From positions 62,001 to 126,000 of the forward strand of contig DATKXK010000012.1 in NCBI GenBank assembly GCA_035529075.1: DNA of 64,000 nt, given 5' to 3'. This DNA is from Acidobacteriota bacterium. GTDB taxonomy: Bacteria; Zixibacteria; MSB-5A5; GN15; FEB-12. Shown piece after piece: positions 44,066-55,018 of this stretch. The first letter of the stretch is position 1; each line of letters starts with the position of its first letter. The translations under genes and the position numbers were made by a program. The notes under the pieces are model-generated. The model did no database searches and was not told the DNA's origin. It saw only the letters and a program-made list of their open reading frames with translations.

Positions 44066-44740
44066 ATCGGCGGTTACTACGACGAGAAGCTGGCGGCGAT
44101 GCAGCTGAAACGCTGCTACGAGATCGCCCCGCCACGGGTCCGGCAATACCTTGAAGCCGAAGTACAGCACGTGCTGGGTTACCTCCGCGAGGATCATCTG
44201 GTACTGGAGACGGGGTGCGGTTACGGGCGCATCCTGCCGGCCCTGGCGTCCCGGGCGGCCACGGTGGTCGGCATCGACACCTCGCTCTCCAGCCTGCTTC
44301 TCGGCAGGGAGATGCTTGCCGACCTGCCCGATTGTCACCTGGCCTGCATGGATGCGGCCCGGATGGCTTTTCGCGACGACGTCTTTGATTGCGTGGTCTG
44401 CATTCAGAACGGTATCTCAGCTTTTCACGTGGACCGGGAAACGCTCATCCGCGAGTGCGTTCGCGTCACCCGGCCCGGGGGGATGGTCCTTTTCTCCAGT
44501 TATGCGGACAGCTTTTGGGCCGATCGCCTGGCCTGGTTTGAGCTTCAGGCCGAGGCGGGGCTGCTGGGCGAGATTGACCGGGAGCGAACGGGTGATGGCC
44601 AGATCGTCTGCAAGGACGGGTTCACGGCGACAACCGTGCGGCCGGCCCGGTTCAGGTCACTGGCCGGGCAGCTCGGCCTGCGGGCGCAGATTGTCGAAGT
44701 GGACGGCTCCAGCCTGTTCTTCGAGATTATGGTTGGTTGA
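44066..44740 (+). CDS. class I SAM-dependent methyltransferase, possible AUC start
   Basis: Motif I is LVLETGCGYGRILPALASRAATVVGID, then LACMDAARMAFRDDVFDCVVCIQNGIS and VTRPGGMVLFSS. The first ATG in frame is at 44099, yet the residues before it (GGYYDEKLAAMQLKRCYEIAPPRVRQYLEAE) look like the natural start of this family. In that upstream stretch there is no ATG, GTG or TTG back to the stop at 43988. A perfect GGAGGAG (44056-44062) is placed five bases from an ATC codon at 44066. Thus translation may start at AUC, or a sequence error hides the start. Substrate is unknown. Confidence 0.75.
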   Translation: MGGYYDEKLAAMQLKRCYEIAPPRVRQYLEAEVQHVLGYLREDHLVLETGCGYGRILPALASRAATVVGIDTSLSSLLLGREMLADLPDCHLACMDAARMAFRDDVFDCVVCIQNGISAFHVDRETLIRECVRVTRPGGMVLFSSYADSFWADRLAWFELQAEAGLLGEIDRERTGDGQIVCKDGFTATTVRPARFRSLAGQLGLRAQIVEVDGSSLFFEIMVG

Positions 44741-44827
44741 TCCGGCCTTTGTGACGCCTGCCGGATACGGGTCCGGCCAACATCGTCCTTGCGACGGCCG
44801 GGGAATTCCCCTATCTATTAAGTGGAT

Positions 44828-45880
44828 ATGAAACTCGGGATTATCGGCAAGCCGCAGTCCGGCAAGACGACCGTCTTTAACGCCGCGTCAGGGCAGCAGG
44901 CGACGGTGGGAGACTATTCACAGGCCGTACACCGGGCAGTGATCAAGGTGCCCGACGAGCGTCTGGGCAAACTGGCCGAGATCGTCCAGCCACAGAGAGT
45001 TACGCCCGCCGAAATCGAGTTTCTGGATGCCGCCGGTTTCACCGGCAAAGGCAAGCAGGCGACCGACCTGGAGATCACCCAGGACCTTCGCCAGATGGAA
45101 GCCTTTGTCATGGTGGTGGACGCCTTCTCCCCGGACGCCAATCCGGAAACGGACATCCGGAATCTGATCGATGAAATGATCCTGCTCGATCAGGCCCTGG
45201 TCGAAGGCATCATCGCCAAGCACGAGCGCAAGGCCAAACTTACGGGTGACAAGTCTGAAGCTCGTCACGTGGAACTGCTCCACCGATGCCTGGCCGCGCT
45301 TGAGGAAGAACGGCTTCTGATCGAGATGGATTTCGCTGATAATGAGGACAGGATACTGCGGGGATATCAGTTCCTCACCCGTAAACCGGTACTGATAGTG
45401 TTGAACATAGTCGAACAATCCTTGCCCGAGACCGAGCGAGTACTCGAGCAGTATCGCCATTTCGCCGCTGCGGGCAGGCGTGACCTGGCCGTGCTGTGCG
45501 GCGAGATTGAGATGGAGCTGGCGGCCCTCGAGAATGCCGAACGGCAGGCCTTCCTAAATGATCTGGGGATTGCGACACCGGCCGTACAGCAGGTAATTCA
45601 GAAATCATACTCGCTGCTGGGGCTTATCTCGTTTTTGACGGTGGACGGTCCCGAGGTGCGTGCCTGGCCGGTCAGGAAGGGGACTATCGCTCACCGGGCG
45701 GCTGGTGTGGTTCACTCGGACATGGAACGCGGTTTTATTCGCGCCGAGGTGGTGCCGTTCGAAGATTTTGTGCAGTACAAGACGCCGCAGACGCTCAAGG
45801 CGGCCGGTAAAATGCGCCTGGAGGGTAAGGAATACGTGGTTCAGGACGGCGATGTAATTTTCTTTCGTTTTAACGTGTGA
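44828..45880 (+). CDS. divergent YchF/OLA1-like P-loop NTPase (DUF933 C-terminus)
   Basis: 350 residues. The P-loop is GKPQSGKTT (in YchF proper GLPNVGKST). A G3-like DAAGF and NIVE, in the place of the YchF NxxE specificity motif, follow. The C-terminal ~85 residues match the YchF TGS/DUF933 domain: LISFLTVDGPEVRAWPVRKGTIAHRAAGVVHSDMERGFIRAEVVPFEDF. YchF proteins bind ATP, associate with ribosomes and affect stress responses. The changed P-loop and shortened G3 area suggest a paralogue rather than YchF itself. Start is ATG at 44828, or GTG two codons earlier. Confidence 0.82.
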   Translation: MKLGIIGKPQSGKTTVFNAASGQQATVGDYSQAVHRAVIKVPDERLGKLAEIVQPQRVTPAEIEFLDAAGFTGKGKQATDLEITQDLRQMEAFVMVVDAFSPDANPETDIRNLIDEMILLDQALVEGIIAKHERKAKLTGDKSEARHVELLHRCLAALEEERLLIEMDFADNEDRILRGYQFLTRKPVLIVLNIVEQSLPETERVLEQYRHFAAAGRRDLAVLCGEIEMELAALENAERQAFLNDLGIATPAVQQVIQKSYSLLGLISFLTVDGPEVRAWPVRKGTIAHRAAGVVHSDMERGFIRAEVVPFEDFVQYKTPQTLKAAGKMRLEGKEYVVQDGDVIFFRFNV

Positions 45881-46019
45881 ACGGCGCGCAACTCCGGGGG
45901 CCGACACGCGTTAGATCGAGTGGCGGCATGTGTGTGCGACCACACCCTGCCGGTGGTCAAATTTTGAGCAGATCAGCCGATAGATACTGCAAAAGCGATT
46001 GTCACGTAACGAGGGTGTT

Positions 46020-48416
46020 TTGACTGATATTCTTGAGAAATCGGGAGTAGACGAAACCGTCGAGACCCGTGTGCTGCCGGTTCTCCCGCTCCGGGGAGCC
46101 GTGGTCTATCCGTTCCTGGTCGTGCCCCTGATGATTCAGGAGGCGCAACAGGCTCGCCTGGTGGATGAAGCCCTGATGCGCGGTTCCCGGATCGGAATGT
46201 TCCTGCAGAAGGATGCCTCGGTGGAAACGCCCGGTCCGGAGGACCTGAACCTGGTCGGCACCGCCGGTAACATCCTGAAAATGCTCCGTTTTCCGGACGG
46301 TACGGTACGCTTCCTGATTCAGGGACTGGAGCGTATACGGATAGTGCGATTCATCACGGATGCGCCTCACCTGATGGCTGAGGTCGAGCCGCTGGAGGAG
46401 GTCGGCGGCCACAGTCTGCGCACCGAGGCGCTTCAGCGGAACCTGCTCGATCACGTCAAGCAACTGGTTGAACTGGCTCCGTACCTGAACGAGGAGTTCC
46501 ACGTTTCGGCGGTCAACCAGGACACACCCTCCAAGCTGGCCGACCTGGTGGCGTCCAATCTGAATATCTCCATCGAGAAGAAACAGGAGATTCTCGAACA
46601 GCTTGACGTATCCGGTCGGCTGGAGAGCCTGTACCATGCGGTCAAGAAAGAGATCGAGGTTCTCGAGCTGTCGCAGAAGATTCAGTCCCGGGCGGCCAGC
46701 GAACTGGGCAAGTCGCAGCGCGACTATATCCTGCGCGAGCAACTCAAGGCGATCAGGCGGGAACTGGGCGACACCGACGAGTCCTCGGAGATCGAGGAGT
46801 TCGAACGCCGCATCAAGCAGGCCAAGATGCCCGAGGTGGCTGAGCAGGCGGCCTATCGGGAGGTTGACCGCCTCTCACACATGTCGCCTTCGTCGGCCGA
46901 GTATACGGTCGCCCGCACCTACCTGGACTGGCTGGTGAACCTGCCGTGGTCCGTTTCGACAAACGACATTCTCGATCTCGACAAGGCCAAGAAGGTGCTT
47001 GACGAGGATCACTATAATCTTACCCGGGTCAAGGAGCGCATTCTCGAACACCTGGCCGTGCGAAAGCTCAAATCAGACATCAAGGGGCCGATCCTGTGCT
47101 TTGTCGGTCCTCCCGGGGTAGGCAAGACGTCGCTCGGGAAATCAATCGCACGCGCCATGGGGCGCAAATTCGCACGCGTGTCGCTGGGCGGTATGCGCGA
47201 CGAGGCCGAGATTCGTGGTCACCGCCGGACGTACATCGGCTCCATGCCGGGCCGGATCATCCAGTCCATCAAACGCTGCGGGTCGAACAATCCCGTCATT
47301 ATGCTCGACGAGGTCGACAAGATCGGGTCGGACTTTCGGGGCGACCCGGCCTCGGCCCTCCTGGAGGTGCTCGATCCCGAGCAGAACGATTCCTTCAGTG
47401 ACCTCTATCTCGACCTGCCGTTTGACCTGTCCCGGGTGATGTTTATTACGACCGCCAACTGGACGGAACCGATATCACACGTCCTGCGCGACCGCATGGA
47501 GTTGATCAGGCTGCCCGGCTACACCGACATGGAAAAACTGGCCATCGCCAAGAAATTCCTGGTCCCCAAACAGCTTGAGAACCACGGGCTGACGAAAAGC
47601 AATCTGTTTTTCGGGGAGACGGCCCTTAAGGCGCTGATCGAGGATTACACGCGGGAGGCCGGGCTGAGAAACCTGGAACGGGAAATCGCGTCCGTGACGC
47701 GGAAAGTGGCCCGCAAGGTGGCCGGCGGCCGTCGCCAGAGGGTTAAGGTCGAAGCCCGGGACCTTGCGAGGATGCTGGGGCCGAAGCGGTTTACGCGCGA
47801 AACTCTCAGCCGCCAGCCGCGAGTCGGCGTCGTCCCCGGGCTGGCCTACACCTCGGCCGGAGGCGAGTTGCTGTTTGTCGAGGTGACCTCGATGCCCGGC
47901 AAGGATCGCCTGACGCTGACCGGGCAGCTCGGCGACGTCATGAAGGAATCGGCACAGGCGGCCCTGTCGTTCGTCCGATCCAACAGCAGCGAACTGAAAA
48001 TCCCCGGCTCGGTGTTCGAGCAAAGAGACATCCATATACACGTCCCGATGGGAGCCACGCCGAAGGACGGGCCTTCTGCAGGAATCACCATAGCCGTTGC
48101 CCTGGCCTCGCTTCTGACCGGGTGTCCGGTGAAATCCTGCATGGCCATGACCGGTGAGATCACCCTGCGCGGCGAGATGCTGCCGGTCGGCGGATTGAAG
48201 GAGAAGCTGCTCTCGGCGGTGCGTCTCGGCGTCAAGACCGTTGTCCTGCCGGCTGACAACCGTAAGGACATCACCGAGGTCCCGCCGGAAGTCAGGAAGA
48301 AGATCAAGTTTAAGTTCTTTACGGACGTTATTTCCGCCATTAGATTTGCTCTCGAAAAGCCCGTGAAAGACGGTCGCCGCAGGAGCGCGGCGCCGGCCGA
48401 GAAATGCAAGGCATAA
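46020..48416 (+). CDS. lon: ATP-dependent protease Lon
   Basis: 798 residues. LonA order: substrate-binding N domain (LPVLPLRGAVVYPFLVVPL..), helical linker (KSQRDYILREQLKAIRRELG), AAA+ domain with Walker A GPPGVGKTSLGKSIA and GGMRDEAEIRGHRRTYIGSMPG, and the protease domain with Ser686 (PKDGPSAG) and Lys in GGLKEKLLSAVR. It degrades misfolded and regulatory proteins in the cytoplasm. I prefer the TTG at 46020, which has GAGGG about five bases before it; another TTG at 45999 lacks one. Confidence 0.95.
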   Translation: MTDILEKSGVDETVETRVLPVLPLRGAVVYPFLVVPLMIQEAQQARLVDEALMRGSRIGMFLQKDASVETPGPEDLNLVGTAGNILKMLRFPDGTVRFLIQGLERIRIVRFITDAPHLMAEVEPLEEVGGHSLRTEALQRNLLDHVKQLVELAPYLNEEFHVSAVNQDTPSKLADLVASNLNISIEKKQEILEQLDVSGRLESLYHAVKKEIEVLELSQKIQSRAASELGKSQRDYILREQLKAIRRELGDTDESSEIEEFERRIKQAKMPEVAEQAAYREVDRLSHMSPSSAEYTVARTYLDWLVNLPWSVSTNDILDLDKAKKVLDEDHYNLTRVKERILEHLAVRKLKSDIKGPILCFVGPPGVGKTSLGKSIARAMGRKFARVSLGGMRDEAEIRGHRRTYIGSMPGRIIQSIKRCGSNNPVIMLDEVDKIGSDFRGDPASALLEVLDPEQNDSFSDLYLDLPFDLSRVMFITTANWTEPISHVLRDRMELIRLPGYTDMEKLAIAKKFLVPKQLENHGLTKSNLFFGETALKALIEDYTREAGLRNLEREIASVTRKVARKVAGGRRQRVKVEARDLARMLGPKRFTRETLSRQPRVGVVPGLAYTSAGGELLFVEVTSMPGKDRLTLTGQLGDVMKESAQAALSFVRSNSSELKIPGSVFEQRDIHIHVPMGATPKDGPSAGITIAVALASLLTGCPVKSCMAMTGEITLRGEMLPVGGLKEKLLSAVRLGVKTVVLPADNRKDITEVPPEVRKKIKFKFFTDVISAIRFALEKPVKDGRRRSAAPAEKCKA

Positions 48417-48432
48417 CTGGCAGGTTTCCTTC

Positions 48433-49974
48433 ATGAAGCTGGTCACATCGGCCCAGATGCGGCAGGTTGACCGCGAGAGCATCGACAACCGCAAGATCCC
48501 CGGCGAGCAACTAATGGAGAACGCCGGCCGGGGCATCGCTATCGCCATCCTCGACGAAGTCATCACCAGCCCCTCGCAGAGCAGCGTCGCGGTTCTGTGC
48601 GGCAAAGGGAACAACGGCGGGGACGGCTTCGTGGTGGCGCGCTACCTGCACCAGGCCGGCGTGCACGCTGACGTCTACTTCATCGGGCCGATTCAAAGTC
48701 TTTCCGAGGATGCCCGGCTGAACTTCGACCGCGCCGCCGGTGCCGATGTCGACCTCCACGAACTGAGGACGGCCGGTGATCTGCCGGAGGATACGGCCTG
48801 CGACTTCGTCATCGATGCCGTTTTCGGCACCGGTTTCACCGGGGAACCGCAAGGGCTGGCCGCCGATATCATTGAGTATATCAACCGGCAGGACGCCCAA
48901 ATAATTGCCGTCGACCTCCCCTCGGGTCTGAACGCCGATACCGGCCGGTACGAGGGAGCGGTGGTTCAGGCCGATTATACCTTCACGCTGGCCCTGCCCA
49001 AGTACGGCCTGTACGTCTCGCCCGGGCGAGAACTGGCCGGTCGAGTGAAGGTGATACCGATCGGGGTTCCCGACGACGTTATCGACGGCTTTGACTTGAA
49101 CAACGAGTTGATCACCGAGGAATGGGTCACGGAGCGGTTGCCGGTGCGCAAGCCCGACGGCCACAAGGGGGATTTCGGGCGGTTGCTGGTCCTGGCCGGA
49201 TCGACCGGCATGACCGGAGCGGCTTCCATGGCGGCGCTGAGCGCCCTGAGAGCCGGATGCGGCCTGGTCAAAGTCGGCTGCCCGCAGAGTGTCCAGCCGG
49301 TCCTGGCCGTCAAGCTCACCGAGGCGATGACGCATCCGCTGCCCGACGTTGCCCGCCGCGGGAAACTCGCCCTGCGCGGACTCGGCGAGATACGCAAGCT
49401 GCTCGATGAGAACGACGCCGTGGTCATCGGTCCGGGCATCGGCCGGAACCACCAGACGTTTGAACTTATCCGGCGCCTCGTGGCCAAGCTCGACAAACCG
49501 GCCATAATCGACGCTGATGGGCTGAACGCACTGGCGGGTCACACCGAAGCGATCAAAGAGTGCCCGTCCATGCCCGTGCTGACGCCGCATCCGGGCGAGT
49601 TCGCGCGGCTTGTCGGAAGCACTGTGCCTGAGGATATCCAGGAGCGGGCCGAGCTTGTGCGCACGGTGGCGACGGAACTGGACGTCGTGCTCGTGCTGAA
49701 AGGTTCACCCACGCTGGTCGCGGCACCGGGCGAGTGCTGCTACCTGAATCCGACCGGAAACCACGGCATGGCCAGCGGCGGGTCGGGTGACGTGCTCTCA
49801 GGGATAATCGGTTCGTTTCTGGCGCAGGGTATGGACCCGCTGGATGCGGCCGTGGCCGGGGTTTACGTGCACGGCCTGGCCGGTGATTTCGCTGCGGATA
49901 TAGTCACGCCCCGCTCAATGATCCCCGGCGACATGATCGAGACGCTTCCGGAAGTGTTTGAAGTGCTGGAATAG
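48433..49974 (+). CDS. nnr: bifunctional NAD(P)H-hydrate epimerase / ADP-dependent NAD(P)H-hydrate dehydratase
   Basis: 513 residues. The N-terminal YjeF_N epimerase (~1-215) has GKGNNGGDGFVVARYL and the DAVFGTGF block. The C-terminal carbohydrate-kinase-like dehydratase (~230-505) has GDFGRLLVLAGSTGMTGAASMAALSALRAGCGLV, VLTPHPGEFARL and the NPTGNHGMASGGSGDVLSGIIGSFLAQG phosphate loop. It repairs damaged NADHX and NADPHX. It starts 16 bases after lon on the same strand. Confidence 0.95.
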   Translation: MKLVTSAQMRQVDRESIDNRKIPGEQLMENAGRGIAIAILDEVITSPSQSSVAVLCGKGNNGGDGFVVARYLHQAGVHADVYFIGPIQSLSEDARLNFDRAAGADVDLHELRTAGDLPEDTACDFVIDAVFGTGFTGEPQGLAADIIEYINRQDAQIIAVDLPSGLNADTGRYEGAVVQADYTFTLALPKYGLYVSPGRELAGRVKVIPIGVPDDVIDGFDLNNELITEEWVTERLPVRKPDGHKGDFGRLLVLAGSTGMTGAASMAALSALRAGCGLVKVGCPQSVQPVLAVKLTEAMTHPLPDVARRGKLALRGLGEIRKLLDENDAVVIGPGIGRNHQTFELIRRLVAKLDKPAIIDADGLNALAGHTEAIKECPSMPVLTPHPGEFARLVGSTVPEDIQERAELVRTVATELDVVLVLKGSPTLVAAPGECCYLNPTGNHGMASGGSGDVLSGIIGSFLAQGMDPLDAAVAGVYVHGLAGDFAADIVTPRSMIPGDMIETLPEVFEVLE

Positions 49975-50005
49975 AGGGCTGCTGCTTTTTCCGCCAACGT
50001 CCGTT

Positions 50006-52987
<2,982 letters not shown>

Positions 52988-52993
52988 AGCCGG

Positions 52994-53024
52994 ATTATAC
53001 CCTGTTTTCGCATCAACCTTGCAA
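52994..53024 (-). promoter_or_regulatory. secA promoter with -10 box six bases from the start codon
   Basis: On the minus strand TTGCAA, a 19-base spacer and a perfect TATAAT, then CCGGCT and ATG. Transcription would start at or near the A of ATG. Confidence 0.5.
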
Positions 53025-53150
53025 AATACACAATCGGACTCTCAAAGGCAATTTAAGTCTTGAACCCAGCGCCGGCCCCGTGAGCGTTCCGCCGCGACGC
53101 CTTTGCATATCGAGCTTGGATGTGCCCGCGCGTCTCCGTACATTGCTCGC

Positions 53151-54059
53151 GTGACGGAGTCGGAACGCGGAATAGTGGTAGCCAGTCGCGCTCGGCGGTT
53201 CGAGGTTAGGACTGCCGACGGCGCCCGCCTCCAGTGCGAGGTGCGCCGCAAAGTCAAAAGTGAGGCCGACAACGCGACGCCGGTGGCGGTGGGCGATGAC
53301 GTCCTTTTGACGCGCTCGCGCGGCAATGTGGGTGCCATCGAAAAGGTGCTGCCCCGCCGGACGGCGTTTTTCCGGCCGGCCACAGGCATGCAGACACGGC
53401 AGCAGGTTATCGCGGCCAATCTCGACCAGTTGGCCATCGTAGCGTCGGCCCAGTCTCTGCCGCTAAAGACCGGGCTGATCGATCGCTTCCTGATCGCCGC
53501 CTGGAACGGAAGCCTTGTTCCGCTGATAGTGATCAACAAGATCGATCTGGGGAAACCGGCCGGCTTTGACCACACGGCAGCTGCGTACGAGTCGATTGGG
53601 TTTGACGTACTTGCGACCTCGGCCGTGACGGGTGCCGGCCTGGATAAACTGATGGCACGCCTGAGCGACCACCGCACACTCTTCGCCGGCCATTCCGGGG
53701 TCGGCAAATCCACCCTCCTGAACAGGCTGATTCCCGGTCTGGACATCAAAACGCGGGAAGTATCCCGATACTCCCAGCGCGGAAAGCACGCCACGACCAG
53801 CATCGAACTGTATGAGCTTCCCTCGGGCGGTTTTCTGGTCGATTCCCCGGGGCTGAAGGTGATGGGCCTGTGGGACGTCGAGAAATCAGAGTTGCCTGAT
53901 TACTATCCGGATTTTGAACCGTACCGGGGACAATGTCGTTTTGCACCGTGCAGTCACACTCACGAGCCGGATTGTGCGGTCAAGGCGGCGGTCGAAAGAG
54001 GCGACATCTCCCGGTTTCGGTATGACAATTACGTATCTATCGCCGACTCACTCGAGTAA
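53151..54059 (+). CDS. rsgA: ribosome biogenesis GTPase RsgA
   Basis: 302 residues from GTG at 53151. An OB fold opens the protein ([30 protein letters not shown]). The GTPase is circularly permuted as usual in RsgA: INKID (G4), then TSAVTGAG (G5), then [15 protein letters not shown] (G1) and DSPGL (G3). The zinc-binding helical end has [14 protein letters not shown]. It tests maturation of the small ribosomal subunit. A TACATT lies six bases before the GTG; the frame is open further up to a TTG at 53103, but those residues are not RsgA-like. Confidence 0.93.
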   Translation: MTESERGIVVASRARRFEVRTADGARLQCEVRRKVKSEADNATPVAVGDDVLLTRSRGNVGAIEKVLPRRTAFFRPATGMQTRQQVIAANLDQLAIVASAQSLPLKTGLIDRFLIAAWNGSLVPLIVINKIDLGKPAGFDHTAAAYESIGFDVLATSAVTGAGLDKLMARLSDHRTLFAGHSGVGKSTLLNRLIPGLDIKTREVSRYSQRGKHATTSIELYELPSGGFLVDSPGLKVMGLWDVEKSELPDYYPDFEPYRGQCRFAPCSHTHEPDCAVKAAVERGDISRFRYDNYVSIADSLE

Positions 54060-54110
54060 GTTTGGTAAGTTAAGACTTGTCAGTTAGTTACCGATAAAGC
54101 TGGTGACACT

Positions 54111-55016
54111 ATGGCCTCACAGAACAATATCGAATTCCGAGTCGGCGTAATCGTTCTCATCTGCCTGATCGTGCTGGCCGGGTCGCTGTACTGGCTGCAG
54201 GGCTATAAGCTGGAGCGCAACGCCCAGGTGATTCGGGTGAGATTTCGCGACGTCGGCACGCTGGCGGTGGGCGACCGGGTAACGGTATCGGGCGTACATC
54301 GCGGGAAAGTCAACGATCTGCGGCTGACCGAAGACGGCGTCCTGGTAGAGCTGCTGGTCTACCGCGATGTCGTTCTGAAGCGTGACGCCTCGTTCACCAT
54401 AAAGAACCTGGGAGTCATGGGTGACCGCTTCGTGGCCATAGACCCGGGTCGGGATTCGCTCAGGCTGGAGGCCGGACAGGTTGTCGACGGCTACTACGAC
54501 ATCGGCATCCCCGAGGTGGTGGGACGGCTCGGCGAAGTGATTACGGAGCTTCGGAATCTCGTAGCCTCGGTCAAGACGACGTTTGCCTCCGATACATCGA
54601 TGGCCAAGCTCAACCGCACCATCGACAACGTCGAGCGCCTGTCATCCTCGCTGGCCCGTTACCTGGAAAGGAATGAGAACAAGCTCGACCGGACAGTGCA
54701 GAATTTCCTTGCGGCGTCGCGCGAGCTTGACCGGCTGCTGACGCGGAACGCCGACAGGATCGATTCGTCGATGTCACGGTTCGACCGCCTGAGCGTCGGC
54801 ATGGAATTCTTCGTGCAACAGCTCGACACGCTGGCGTTGTCGGCGCGCGGTTTTGCGGAGATGCTCGACAACGAGGAAGGCACGTTGCAGTTGTTGCTGG
54901 AAGACCGCCGCCTGTATGACGACCTGCGGCGGACCGCGGACAATATCGATGACCTCGTGAAGGATATCCGCGAAAACCCCCGCAAGTACATCAACCTGAA
55001 AGTGGAGTTGTTCTGA
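54111..55016 (+). CDS. MCE-domain lipid transport protein, MlaD-like
   Basis: 301 residues. One N-terminal membrane helix (~12-30) is followed by an MCE domain (~38-115: VIRVRFRDVGTLAVGDRVTVSGVHRGKVNDLRL, GVMGDRFVAIDPG) and a long helical region (~140-301) of hydrophobic heptads. MCE proteins form hexameric periplasmic rings that carry phospholipids between membranes with an MlaFE-type ABC transporter. No mlaE or mlaF is adjacent, so the rest of the system must lie elsewhere. The GH57 gene starts two bases after its stop. Confidence 0.9.
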   Translation: MASQNNIEFRVGVIVLICLIVLAGSLYWLQGYKLERNAQVIRVRFRDVGTLAVGDRVTVSGVHRGKVNDLRLTEDGVLVELLVYRDVVLKRDASFTIKNLGVMGDRFVAIDPGRDSLRLEAGQVVDGYYDIGIPEVVGRLGEVITELRNLVASVKTTFASDTSMAKLNRTIDNVERLSSSLARYLERNENKLDRTVQNFLAASRELDRLLTRNADRIDSSMSRFDRLSVGMEFFVQQLDTLALSARGFAEMLDNEEGTLQLLLEDRRLYDDLRRTADNIDDLVKDIRENPRKYINLKVELF

Positions 55017-55018
55017 GC

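Noticed and set aside
53195-53215. tRNA TpsiC-like GGTTCGAGG
   Set aside because: It lies inside the rsgA coding frame and has no matching tRNA arms.
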